Of a stretch of DNA of 11,332 nt, positions 1 to 6,600 are shown piece after piece. The notes beneath the pieces are model-generated. The model had not been told where the DNA came from and searched no databases. It worked only from the letters and a program-made list of their open reading frames with translations. The stretch's first letter is position 1. Every line of letters starts with the position of its first letter. This DNA is from Chitinophagaceae bacterium. GTDB taxonomy: Bacteria > Bacteroidota > Bacteroidia > Chitinophagales > Chitinophagaceae. The position numbers and the translations under genes are program-made. The stretch covers positions 1-11,332 of the forward strand of contig CANLED010000040.1 in assembly GCA_947489175.1 (NCBI GenBank). The letters are read 5' to 3'.

Positions 1-2832
1 TGTTCCGATTTTTTTTATTTTTTCCATATATTCAATTGCATCTCCTGCATTGTTAAAGGTAGATAACTCAAAAAAGGGTGTTTCTTCAATTTTATCTTGC
101 CTTATGCTGATTTCCTTTTCGGGCATGTTAGTGGAATGATATCTTGTTAAGGCTCTTTTTGCTTCGTTAATGTAAACGATATCTATATTTTTGAGCAGCA
201 TCAACACAAAGTATTTTTCATTTGCATCAAATTGAAATCCCCCAATTTTTTTCTCTATTACTGGTGTTTTAATGGAAACTGTATCTAATGCAATTTTTTT
301 GGTAGTTGTGTCTTTCGTGGTGACTATCGGTATATTTTCTTGTTTAATTTTAGCCACAACAGGTGCGGATACTTGTCTGTCGTTTACCTTTTCAATTATT
401 TCTTCTGTTGATCTAACAATAGTGGCACTGCTTAATTCATTTTCAATCTCTGAACGTCTGTTCAATACATCGGCAATTATACCAGCTTTCCCTGCAAGAG
501 GAGACGATGGGTAAAGTGCTGGAATTTTATTCAAAGTTGCAATAGCTAAGCTATCGTCTTTTTTCTTGATGTAGTAAAGGGCTTCAATGTACAAGAGTTG
601 GGGCGTCCATAAATTTTCTCCAAAAATGGAGTCAGCTATTTTTTTAGCAGAAATAGCATTGTCAAATTTTCCAGAAAGGAAAAGGTCGTAAATGTTTTCG
701 TAGGCTTTTGTAGTTTGTGAACTTTTGTCTTTTTCAGCTTTAACGGCCGCTTCTGGGTTTTTAAGAAAGAGGTTGAACCTGCTTGTTGCAAAGTTCTTGC
801 TCAGTTGTGATGCATAAAAAGAAGATTTAGGTTCATTGCCATTTTCTTTAAAGCAAAAAGCAAGGTCAAATAAAATTTGTTCTAGGTCTGGATTGGTAGG
901 GTTTTCAGCAATTAACCTTTCATTCCACACGACTGATTCGTTGCATGCGCCTAATTTATTTTTATAGATTGATCCAAGTTTTTTAAATGCCGCATATTTC
1001 CTTTCATTGGATGCTGCTAAAGCTTCACTTGTTAAAGGTATGTTTTGTTTTAATCCATCTTCCGTCAATTCTGTTTCTTGCATTGTGCTGTCTTGGAGTT
1101 GGTCTGTTTTTAAAGAACCAGACATTGGTGCGTTAGATTTTGTAAGTGCATTAAGCGCAGCACCTCTTCTCCAATTGTCGCTATTTGGTCTATTTCCCCA
1201 TTTATTTTTAAAATCAGTAGTTCCTTGTGCTTTCAATGAAGGGTTGTTGAAATACCATTCCCCTTTCTTCACATCAGTTGGGAATAGGCTTCCAGTTGTA
1301 ACGTCTAATAAATTGTTTCGAGGAGTTGATACAGAAGATCCTTTGGTCATCGTTTCAACAATTCCTTGCTCTTTTTTTTGTTTTTTAAGCAGATCTTTAA
1401 TGATTGCATCGCGGTCTTTTTCACTCATTTTTGCAATCTTCTGCAAACTGTCTTCTCGTTGTACCGTATTCAAATTTTTTACTAGGTCTGATACCAATGA
1501 TTTTTTTAAATTAATATCATCTGCATTTATCAAACCATCTATGTTGATGCTGTCGTAATAGGTTTTTGCCAATGGGTAATTTTTATTATCGAAGGCAAGG
1601 TTGGCAATTTGAATATTGTTTTTGTTTTTTAAATCAGGCTCATCTTTGTTGAACTCATTGCTTTTTACAAATAGGTCAATGGCGTTTTTCGGTTTTTTTC
1701 TTTTAACTTCAAGCTCTGCAGCTGCTGCAAAGATGATTGGTTTGTATTGGCCATATTTTTCTTTTTTGGCCATCAGCAAAAGCGATTGAATGCTCGATTC
1801 AATTTTTTTATCTGCATTTTTTCCATTGGATTCTAGTCCAATTTGTTGAATCCGCGCATAGGTTTCCATGATCGGATCAGTGGTTAATGAAATGGATTTT
1901 TCAAAAAATGATTCAGATTTCTCAGCTTTCCCTTTTTGTGCATAAAGCTGTGCAATCAAAAAATATTTTCTCGCACGCTCGCTGTTGTTGATGCAGGTAG
2001 ACATTGTGCCTTCGAGGTAATAGGCGGCAGAGTCGTATTGAGCATTGTTGTAGTACCAATAGGCTTTTTGTTCCGCAAGCAAGTCTTTTAACCTTGTCGG
2101 AAATTGGTAGTCTCTTGTCAGTGTTTCTATTAAACTTTTAGCGTCATCATTTCTTTTCATTTCAATGAGAGACCTAATGATCCAAACCAAGGCATCGTTT
2201 CTGATTGAACGTTGGCTTAGCAAACTTTTTACACCTTTATTTTCTTTGGATGAAATGGTGAATACATTTCCTTTGCCATTGATGTTGCTGCCTATTGATT
2301 TTTCGTATCCGATTTCATCTTTCTCTCTTGGTTGGAAATTATAGTTAATGTATTGGAAAACATCATAGGCTGAATCAAATTTTTGTTGATAAAAATACGA
2401 TTGTCCCATCAAAAAATATAAATCATCTACCCATTCATTTCTAAGATCGTGAAGCAAAATGCCATTGTTTGCTTTTATGATTACAGAGTCTAATTCAGCT
2501 TGTTGCGAAGACGTATTATTTAGTGAGAAATTATAAAAAGGTATTAGGGTTGAAAATGTGTCTTTAAAGGCCTGTTTTGCAGAGGTTAAAACATCATTGA
2601 TTTTGTTATTTGCATTAAAATAGAAATTGTAGTGAGACGTTACATTTTCTTTTGTTTTTTTGATAAAATTAATTTTTTTGTCTGGAGTAAGCTCTGATGG
2701 TAATTTCCTGTTTTCATATAACTTTGGTTTTTTTAGGTCGAAAGTAATATTTCCTTGGGCTGAAACCTGCTGTGGTGGCATCATTGCTGCCATACAAATC
2801 AAAAAGGTAGTGAGCAGATTTTTTATATGCAT
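1..2832 (-). CDS. SprE/PorW-family TPR protein of gliding motility / type IX secretion (3' end cut by window)
   Basis: An open frame of 944 codons runs off the left edge, so the C-terminus is missing. The N-terminus (MHIKNLLTTFLIC...) is a signal peptide with a likely signal peptidase I cut after V23-S24-A25. Cys13 lies in FLIC, a poor lipobox, although characterised SprE/PorW proteins are lipoproteins. TPR-like helical pairs are visible near residues 137-165, 288-315 and 750-780. Around residues 523-555 the segments KKGEWYFNNP and WGNRPNSDNWRR match the signature region I associate with SprE/PorW. From about residue 863 a segment starting KYFVLMLLKN and reaching NAGDAIEYMEKI begins the C-terminal module of the family. 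SprE/PorW is needed for T9SS-dependent secretion and gliding and is thought to link outer-membrane PorE-type and inner-membrane PorLM-type parts. The chosen ATG is the first one giving a proper signal peptide. Family call is by remembered sequence pattern, without a database search. Confidence 0.8.
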   Translation of the reverse strand, partial: MHIKNLLTTFLICMAAMMPPQQVSAQGNITFDLKKPKLYENRKLPSELTPDKKINFIKKTKENVTSHYNFYFNANNKINDVLTSAKQAFKDTFSTLIPFYNFSLNNTSSQQAELDSVIIKANNGILLHDLRNEWVDDLYFLMGQSYFYQQKFDSAYDVFQYINYNFQPREKDEIGYEKSIGSNINGKGNVFTISSKENKGVKSLLSQRSIRNDALVWIIRSLIEMKRNDDAKSLIETLTRDYQFPTRLKDLLAEQKAYWYYNNAQYDSAAYYLEGTMSTCINNSERARKYFLIAQLYAQKGKAEKSESFFEKSISLTTDPIMETYARIQQIGLESNGKNADKKIESSIQSLLLMAKKEKYGQYKPIIFAAAAELEVKRKKPKNAIDLFVKSNEFNKDEPDLKNKNNIQIANLAFDNKNYPLAKTYYDSINIDGLINADDINLKKSLVSDLVKNLNTVQREDSLQKIAKMSEKDRDAIIKDLLKKQKKEQGIVETMTKGSSVSTPRNNLLDVTTGSLFPTDVKKGEWYFNNPSLKAQGTTDFKNKWGNRPNSDNWRRGAALNALTKSNAPMSGSLKTDQLQDSTMQETELTEDGLKQNIPLTSEALAASNERKYAAFKKLGSIYKNKLGACNESVVWNERLIAENPTNPDLEQILFDLAFCFKENGNEPKSSFYASQLSKNFATSRFNLFLKNPEAAVKAEKDKSSQTTKAYENIYDLFLSGKFDNAISAKKIADSIFGENLWTPQLLYIEALYYIKKKDDSLAIATLNKIPALYPSSPLAGKAGIIADVLNRRSEIENELSSATIVRSTEEIIEKVNDRQVSAPVVAKIKQENIPIVTTKDTTTKKIALDTVSIKTPVIEKKIGGFQFDANEKYFVLMLLKNIDIVYINEAKRALTRYHSTNMPEKEISIRQDKIEETPFFELSTFNNAGDAIEYMEKIKKIGT

Positions 2833-2870
2833 GTTGCTATTTTTCACGTTCTGTAAAACTACATTTAATC

Positions 2871-2886
2871 TTGTTATTTTTAACAA
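2871..2886. other. Small hairpin in the divergent intergenic region
   Basis: TTGTTA and TAACAA form a perfect 6-bp inverted repeat around a TTTT loop. It lies in the 114-bp space between the divergent starts of the SprE/PorW-like gene and the 2947 gene, within the spacer of the proposed plus-strand promoter. It could be an operator or merely AT-rich chance symmetry; it is too weak for a terminator. Confidence 0.3.
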
Positions 2887-2897
2887 CCCTATTTTTG
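2871..2897 (+). promoter_or_regulatory. Probable Bacteroidota-type promoter of the stub-bactofilin-atpZ operon
   Basis: TATTTTTG at 2890-2897 is an exact match to the Bacteroidota -7 element TAnnTTTG. A TTG at 2871-2873 sits 16 bases upstream, slightly shorter than the usual 17-23 base spacing to the -33 element. Transcription would begin near 2904, leaving a leader of about 43 bases before the ATG at 2947. No other exact -7 match exists between the divergent genes. Confidence 0.5.
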
Positions 2898-2946
2898 GAA
2901 TTAACATTAACTTTAGGGTCTTAAATTCAATCAAAGTAAGCAATTC

Positions 2947-3345
2947 ATGGGTTTGCAAACAGAAAAACAGAGTCGTTTTAAGCGTTTAACCAACCGATAT
3001 CGTTTGGTAATTATGAACGACCACACATATGAGGAAGTAGTTACTTTCAAGTTGACAAGAATTAGCGTATATGTTGTATCTTGTTTTCTATTTGTTTTAT
3101 TAGTTGGTTTAACATCAGCTTTGATTGTTTTCACTCCGATGAAATACTATATTCCAGGTTTTGGCAGTCAATCTCAACGCCGAGAGCTTACAAAACTTAG
3201 GATAAGGACAGATTCACTTGAGCGACAAATGCGGTTTAGAGAGGTTTACTGGAATAATGTGAGGGATGTTTTAGCCGGAAAATCTAGTCTTATTCTTGAT
3301 ACAAACGCCATTATAATTCCTAACCTTGAGCAATCACCGGATTAA
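2947..3345 (+). CDS. Membrane-anchored stub resembling the N-terminus of bactofilin-linked M23 peptidases, without peptidase domain
   Basis: A 132-residue protein with a basic cytoplasmic N-terminus, a YRLVIMNDHTYEEV segment (18-31), one transmembrane helix at about 39-62, the sequence FTPMKYYIPGF (62-72), and a short polar, probably coiled-coil, tail (76-110). The YRLVIMND...FTP..YIPG pattern is what I recall from the N-terminal anchor of a Bacteroidota M23 metallopeptidase family whose members normally continue into a LytM/M23 domain of roughly 120-150 residues. Here the frame stops after NLEQSPD, and bactofilin starts 20 bases later, so no peptidase domain (no HxH or GxxxD motif) is present. 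It is first in a five-gene operon. An upstream AAAGTAAG could act as a weak ribosome-binding site. The role is inferred: a membrane partner or anchor for bactofilin. Confidence 0.75.
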   Translation: MGLQTEKQSRFKRLTNRYRLVIMNDHTYEEVVTFKLTRISVYVVSCFLFVLLVGLTSALIVFTPMKYYIPGFGSQSQRRELTKLRIRTDSLERQMRFREVYWNNVRDVLAGKSSLILDTNAIIIPNLEQSPD

Positions 3346-3365
3346 TAAATTTCAAATTTTTTTCT

Positions 3366-3785
3366 ATGTTCAACTCATCAAAAAAAGATCAGTCTATTCA
3401 ACCTATTAATAGCAACAATCTTCTAGGAAGGGCAACCAACATCACAGGAGATATTAAATGCGATGGTGATATTCGCATTGATGGAGTTCTGCTAGGCAAC
3501 CTAATTGTTTCGGGCAAGTTAATCGTTGGAGAATATGCAGAAATAACTGGTGATATTAAAGCAAATCATTCAGAAGTATTTGGTAAAATCAAGGGAAAAA
3601 TTGTTGTAGATGAATTGCTTTCAATCAGGAGCAATGGTTATGTTGAAGGCGATATATTTGCAGGAAATCTACAAATTGAAGCTTCCGCAAAATTCAACGG
3701 AGTTTGTCATATGTCTCAGAAAGCTAACGTAATTGACATAAAAAAGGATGATAAAAAGCTAAATGATATCGCAAAAGCAAAATAA
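3366..3785 (+). CDS. Bactofilin (polymer-forming cytoskeletal protein)
   Basis: The 139-residue protein has a short disordered N-terminus (1-18), then a central domain of repeated short beta strands with glycine turns (for example GDIKCDGDIRIDGVLLGNL, then GEYAEITGDIKA and GKIKGKIVVDELL), and a charged lysine-rich tail from about 120. This is the DUF583 right-handed beta-helix pattern of bactofilins, which polymerise without nucleotide into membrane-associated filaments and recruit cell-wall enzymes. Length is typical. It lies 20 bases after the M23-like stub, the usual bactofilin partner type, and its 3' end overlaps the next gene by 23 bases. The cytoplasmic location follows from the family and from the lack of a signal peptide. 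Confidence 0.9.
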   Translation: MFNSSKKDQSIQPINSNNLLGRATNITGDIKCDGDIRIDGVLLGNLIVSGKLIVGEYAEITGDIKANHSEVFGKIKGKIVVDELLSIRSNGYVEGDIFAGNLQIEASAKFNGVCHMSQKANVIDIKKDDKKLNDIAKAK

Positions 3786-3990
3786 ATCTGAGACAAGCAA
3801 CAGGTCATGGATGCGTTATATGGGAATGGCTTCTCAGTTTTTCATTTCAATAGGCGTTTTCCTTGCCATTGGTTGGAAGTTGGATAAACTGTTTGTTTTT
3901 TCAACACCTTTTCTGATTTGGGTTTTACCTTTGCTGATTATTATTGCATCTCTCATCAAGCTGATTAAAGATACCAGCACAAAAAAATAG
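3763..3990 (+). CDS. AtpZ/AtpI-family small membrane protein
   Basis: A 75-residue protein with two transmembrane helices (about 20-38 and 49-67) joined by the short segment GWKLDKLF (37-44). A GxxLD-type loop between two helices is characteristic of AtpZ/AtpI proteins encoded at the head of F-type ATP synthase operons, where they assist c-ring assembly or ion supply. The start at 3763 lies inside bactofilin (23-base overlap), suggesting translational coupling; ATG at 3811 is a possible shorter alternative but would remove the polar N-terminus. The usual downstream neighbour is an AtpI-like gene followed by atpB; the first is present and atpB is not in this window. Confidence 0.75.
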   Translation: MISQKQNKSETSNRSWMRYMGMASQFFISIGVFLAIGWKLDKLFVFSTPFLIWVLPLLIIIASLIKLIKDTSTKK

Positions 3991-3992
3991 GC

Positions 3993-4376
3993 ATGTTAAG
4001 AAAAGCATTGCGTCCGATTTTAATTTTATTTGCTGCTGTGAATGTTTTTTGTGCTGTCTTGTTCAATTGGATTCGTTCAACTGGCATTAATCCTGATGTA
4101 TTGCTTGTTGGCAACCTCATTGTTTGCATCCTTACATTACTGTCTTTTTATTTGCTGTATAATGGCTTAAAAGCAAAATCCACAGCGGGTTTCCTTTCTT
4201 CTGTGTACAGTTCCTTTTTAATCAAACTCTTTGTTGCAGGAATCATTGTTTTTGTGTACTCAAAAATGTCTGATGGTAATATGAACATGCCTGCTGTTTT
4301 TGCAAGCATGGTACTTTACCTCGTTTATATGTTTATTGAGCTGAAAGGCTTGCTAACGTTGATTAAGAACAACTAG
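3993..4376 (+). CDS. AtpI-like four-helix membrane protein (normally found before atpB)
   Basis: A 127-residue, very hydrophobic protein with four predicted helices at about 7-27, 36-58, 66-90 and 99-124. It has no catalytic motif I recognise. Size, topology and position directly after an AtpZ-like gene (2-base gap) match the poorly characterised protein that separates atpZ from atpB in many Bacteroidota ATP synthase loci, so an accessory role in Fo assembly is inferred. The next gene begins only 1 base after its stop. I am confident that it is a real membrane protein and less so of the function. Confidence 0.65.
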   Translation: MLRKALRPILILFAAVNVFCAVLFNWIRSTGINPDVLLVGNLIVCILTLLSFYLLYNGLKAKSTAGFLSSVYSSFLIKLFVAGIIVFVYSKMSDGNMNMPAVFASMVLYLVYMFIELKGLLTLIKNN

Positions 4377-4377
4377 C

Positions 4378-5004
4378 ATGTCTAAGAAGCAAATTCCTTT
4401 AAATGCGCTTGATGATTTTTTGCCTACTGGTTCTTATCCGTTTGTAGAACCTTTTTTAATTGACTATAAAGTTCACCTAACCATCACCCGTTCTAGGAAA
4501 ACTGTTTTAGGAAACTATCGCCATGCGCACTTAGAGAAAACACATCGCATTACAGTTAACGGTGATTTAAATAAATTTGCATTCCTGATAACTTTATTGC
4601 ACGAGCTGGCCCATTTGGTTACTTTCATTAAGTTTGGAAATAAAGTGGCGCCTCATGGAATTGAATGGAAACTGCAGTTTGGACAGATTTTAAAGCAGTT
4701 TTTGGAAAAAAATTTATTTCCTTCAGATATCAGAAATCAATTGATTTTATCAATAAACAATCCCGCAGCCAGTTCTTGCGCAGACCTAGGATTGATGCGG
4801 GTTTTGCGTAAATACGACGAGGTTGATGAGGGGTACTGTTTGGTTGAAGAAATCGAAGAAGGTGGTGTTTTTCAGATAAGTGATGGCCGTATATTTAAGC
4901 GGGTTAAAAAGTTGAGAAAAAGAATTCAAGCCATCGAAATTTCAACTGGACGCATGTATCTTTTTAGCCCAATCTTTGAAGTGTTGAATCGTACTGGGTC
5001 ATAG
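4378..5004 (+). CDS. SprT-like domain protein, putative zinc metallopeptidase
   Basis: The 208-residue protein contains HELAH at 75-79, an HExxH zinc site with Glu76 as the presumed catalytic base, and a likely third ligand His93 in VAPHGIEW. This spacing and the preceding beta-rich segment (31-60) fit the SprT-like/SprT fold. After the core come a short helix ending LFPSDIRNQ and the sequence ASSCADLGLMRVLRKYD (131-147), which I recall from Bacteroidota SprT-like proteins. Only single cysteines (134, 153) are visible, so the C-terminal zinc ribbon of E. coli SprT is absent. It begins 1 base after the AtpI-like gene, so it is last in the operon, and its stop overlaps the convergent acetyltransferase gene by 6 bases. 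Substrate unknown; it is related to SPRTN-type proteases only at domain level. Confidence 0.8.
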   Translation: MSKKQIPLNALDDFLPTGSYPFVEPFLIDYKVHLTITRSRKTVLGNYRHAHLEKTHRITVNGDLNKFAFLITLLHELAHLVTFIKFGNKVAPHGIEWKLQFGQILKQFLEKNLFPSDIRNQLILSINNPAASSCADLGLMRVLRKYDEVDEGYCLVEEIEEGGVFQISDGRIFKRVKKLRKRIQAIEISTGRMYLFSPIFEVLNRTGS

Positions 5005-5508
5005 CGTTTTTTTCATCCAAACTGAACAACCATGGTGACCTGTATTACCCATTGGTGCTTGTAAATAGATAAAATTGAATTTTTCATATACAAAAATTGC
5101 TCTCTTTAATTCTGGCATTGATTCGAGGTAAACTTGCTTAAAGCCAAGTTCTTTGGCAGCTTCTAAGCATTTGTTCATCAACGCGGCTCCAGTTCCTGTA
5201 TGCCTTGCTTCAGGCAGTAAATACATTTTTACAAGTTCACAGGTATCTTGGGGCAATCCTTCACTTGGGTATAATCCGCCGCCGCCCATTACCTTGCCAT
5301 CAATTTCTGCAACAAAATATATTGATTTTTTTTCTGAAAATAACTCAAAGAGGTGGTCAGTGCTTTCGTCATAATAAACAGTGCCCGGTTTGTCAGCCCC
5401 AAATTCTTTTAAGCAACTCCTGATGATCGAAGCAATTGCTTGGTTGTCTTCAAGCTCTAATTGGCGGATAACTCTCTTGTTAAAACTCGTTGATTCCATG
5501 CTTTTCAT
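4999..5508 (-). CDS. GNAT-family N-acetyltransferase
   Basis: A 169-residue single-domain protein. The acetyl-CoA pyrophosphate-binding signature is R102-H-T-G105-T-G107 in LLPEARHTGTGAALM, preceded by strand beta4 ELVKMYLL (91-98) and followed by beta5 KQVYLES (124-130) and the YEKFNF segment (141-146). The order is the standard GNAT motif A-B arrangement. TVYYDESTDHLFELF (43-57) is a recognisable N-terminal part of a Bacteroidota subgroup with unassigned substrate. Two starts are possible, M1 and M4; a -7-type element ends 4 bases before M1, which favours M4 (5499) or a leaderless message. It follows blh on the same strand after 46 bases and is convergent with the SprT-like gene. Confidence 0.85.
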   Translation of the reverse strand: MKSMESTSFNKRVIRQLELEDNQAIASIIRSCLKEFGADKPGTVYYDESTDHLFELFSEKKSIYFVAEIDGKVMGGGGLYPSEGLPQDTCELVKMYLLPEARHTGTGAALMNKCLEAAKELGFKQVYLESMPELKRAIFVYEKFNFIYLQAPMGNTGHHGCSVWMKKTL

Positions 5509-5512
5509 GGTG

Positions 5513-5542
5513 CAAATTTATGCATTCAGCATTAGATTGAAA
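5513..5542 (-). promoter_or_regulatory. Candidate promoter of the GNAT gene
   Basis: On the minus strand TAAATTTG (5520-5513) matches TAnnTTTG exactly, and TTTC (5542-5539), one mismatch from TTTG, lies 18 bases upstream. Transcription would start around 5507, on or just inside the first ATG, so the message would be leaderless or use the second ATG at 5499. This would let the acetyltransferase be expressed independently of blh. Confidence 0.4.
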
Positions 5543-5555
5543 ACGGGCAGTTTTC
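5539..5555 (-). other. Short hairpin directly after blh
   Basis: GAAAAC and GTTTTC form a 6-bp stem around a 5-base loop, starting on the last base of the blh stop codon. The stem has only two G-C pairs and is not followed by a T-run on the minus strand, so it is at best a weak 3'-end structure rather than a clear terminator. Confidence 0.25.
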
Positions 5556-6520
5556 TATTTATTTGTTTCTGGATTTTTTCTAATCATTTGGTCCATTACA
5601 TCTAGATGAGGCAATGTTATGATCGATAAAAAGATAAAGCTTAGTGGGAGGGGATCCCATGTAATGTTATTTTCATTCCATAAGTAAAAACCTGCTGCAA
5701 AAAAAAGTCCAGCCAAGGCACTCATGGGAAGCGATTTTGTCCACATGCGCATCGGATTTCGTCCAACTAAACTCCCTTTTAAGTTTAAGTAATTGTAAAT
5801 AAGCTCAAAAGACCGGATGGCATGCCATCCACCGAAATATAAGGCAAACGCGGGTAGCAAGGGAAGAAAAACGGAGATGATGAGAATCAGCAAAAGGTTT
5901 AAAAATTTTGCTAAGGTGATTTCTATTTGATGCTGAAGGCGGGCGATTGACAACATTGAGATGTTAATGATAAACAATGTCGTTAAAATATATGCGCTGT
6001 TTTGTTTGCAGAAATTCCAGGTAACGATAACTGGTGTAGAGTTTTTGGAAATTCTCAACAGAACTTCTGTTGTTTCAGTTTGATGCATCAATAAAATCAG
6101 GAGCAATACAAATGAACCCCACAAAAAACGACAAAAAGAGACAAGAATTTTTTGTTTTGGACATTCAATATCTGTTTCGCCAAAATGCCAAGCTGAAATC
6201 ACTAAAAAGATTAGGAGGCTAATAGAAGGGAAAAAAAACCAACAGACTGAGTAAATACCAATGATGGCGATGTACCTACTCAAAAAAATAAACATGTTAA
6301 ATTTTCTGTTGAATGCGATAGCGGTTGTTCGGGCTATAACATGATCTAAGCCTCCATGAGGGATGCCTGTTAGCAGCAACATCAGTGTGAAGTAACCAAG
6401 CTGAAAAGAGTATGCAAGGGGACCCACAAAACTTTGCCAACCGAGCATGCTTAAGCCAACGGCAAAATTTAGCCATGAAATGATGGTGAAGGATTTGTGA
6501 TGATTTGATGCCTTGTTCAT
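5555..6520 (-). CDS. blh: Brp/Blh-family beta-carotene 15,15'-dioxygenase
   Basis: The 321-residue protein is mostly hydrophobic with many transmembrane helices. Four family motifs carry conserved histidines: GIPHGGLDH (H55, H60), SAWHFGETD (H112), YFGGWHAIRS (H233) and LPHLDVMD (H305). These are the signature of Brp/Blh proteins, iron-dependent inner-membrane enzymes that split beta-carotene into two retinals. Length is within the family's usual range. It follows the rhodopsin on the same strand, 80 bases after the rhodopsin stop, with a strong hairpin between, and supplies the chromophore. Its Asn codons are evenly mixed (9 AAC, 9 AAT), unlike the rhodopsin, consistent with lower expression. 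The start is the first ATG upstream of the first hydrophobic segment. Confidence 0.95.
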   Translation of the reverse strand: MNKASNHHKSFTIISWLNFAVGLSMLGWQSFVGPLAYSFQLGYFTLMLLLTGIPHGGLDHVIARTTAIAFNRKFNMFIFLSRYIAIIGIYSVCWFFFPSISLLIFLVISAWHFGETDIECPKQKILVSFCRFLWGSFVLLLILLMHQTETTEVLLRISKNSTPVIVTWNFCKQNSAYILTTLFIINISMLSIARLQHQIEITLAKFLNLLLILIISVFLPLLPAFALYFGGWHAIRSFELIYNYLNLKGSLVGRNPMRMWTKSLPMSALAGLFFAAGFYLWNENNITWDPLPLSFIFLSIITLPHLDVMDQMIRKNPETNK

Positions 6521-6549
6521 GAAGCTTAGTTTAACAAGTAGATATTAAA

Positions 6550-6583
6550 TGAAAGGCCTATGTAATTAAACATAGGCCTTTCA
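6550..6583 (-). terminator. Strong stem-loop between rhodopsin and blh, probable partial terminator
   Basis: TGAAAGGCCTATG (6550-6562) pairs perfectly with CATAGGCCTTTCA (6571-6583); the inner T6563-A6570 pair extends the stem to 14 bp with a 6-base loop. It begins 17 bases beyond the rhodopsin stop codon. The bases after the stem on the minus strand (ATTTAATATC) are T/A-rich but not a clean T-run, so incomplete termination or a 3'-end stabilising role is likely. A 12-bp perfect palindrome, TCACTTAAGTGA (6581-6592), abuts and slightly overlaps it on the rhodopsin side. Confidence 0.7.
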
Positions 6584-6600
6584 CTTAAGTGATTATTAAA

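Noticed and set aside
1007..1558. Open frame of 183 codons on the plus strand opposite the SprE/PorW-like gene
   Set aside because: It is antisense to a clearly coding frame, has Phe/Ser-rich composition typical of a reversed Lys/Glu/Asn-rich gene, and shows no recognisable domain.
2916..2940. Minus-strand promoter for the SprE/PorW-like gene at TTACTTTG (2939-2932)
   Set aside because: One mismatch to TAnnTTTG and a 16-base spacing to a TTG inside the opposite gene; too weak in AT-rich DNA to annotate.
3346..3365. Frameshifted remnant of an M23 peptidase domain after the stub
   Set aside because: Only 20 bases separate the stub stop from the bactofilin start, so no remnant can exist there.
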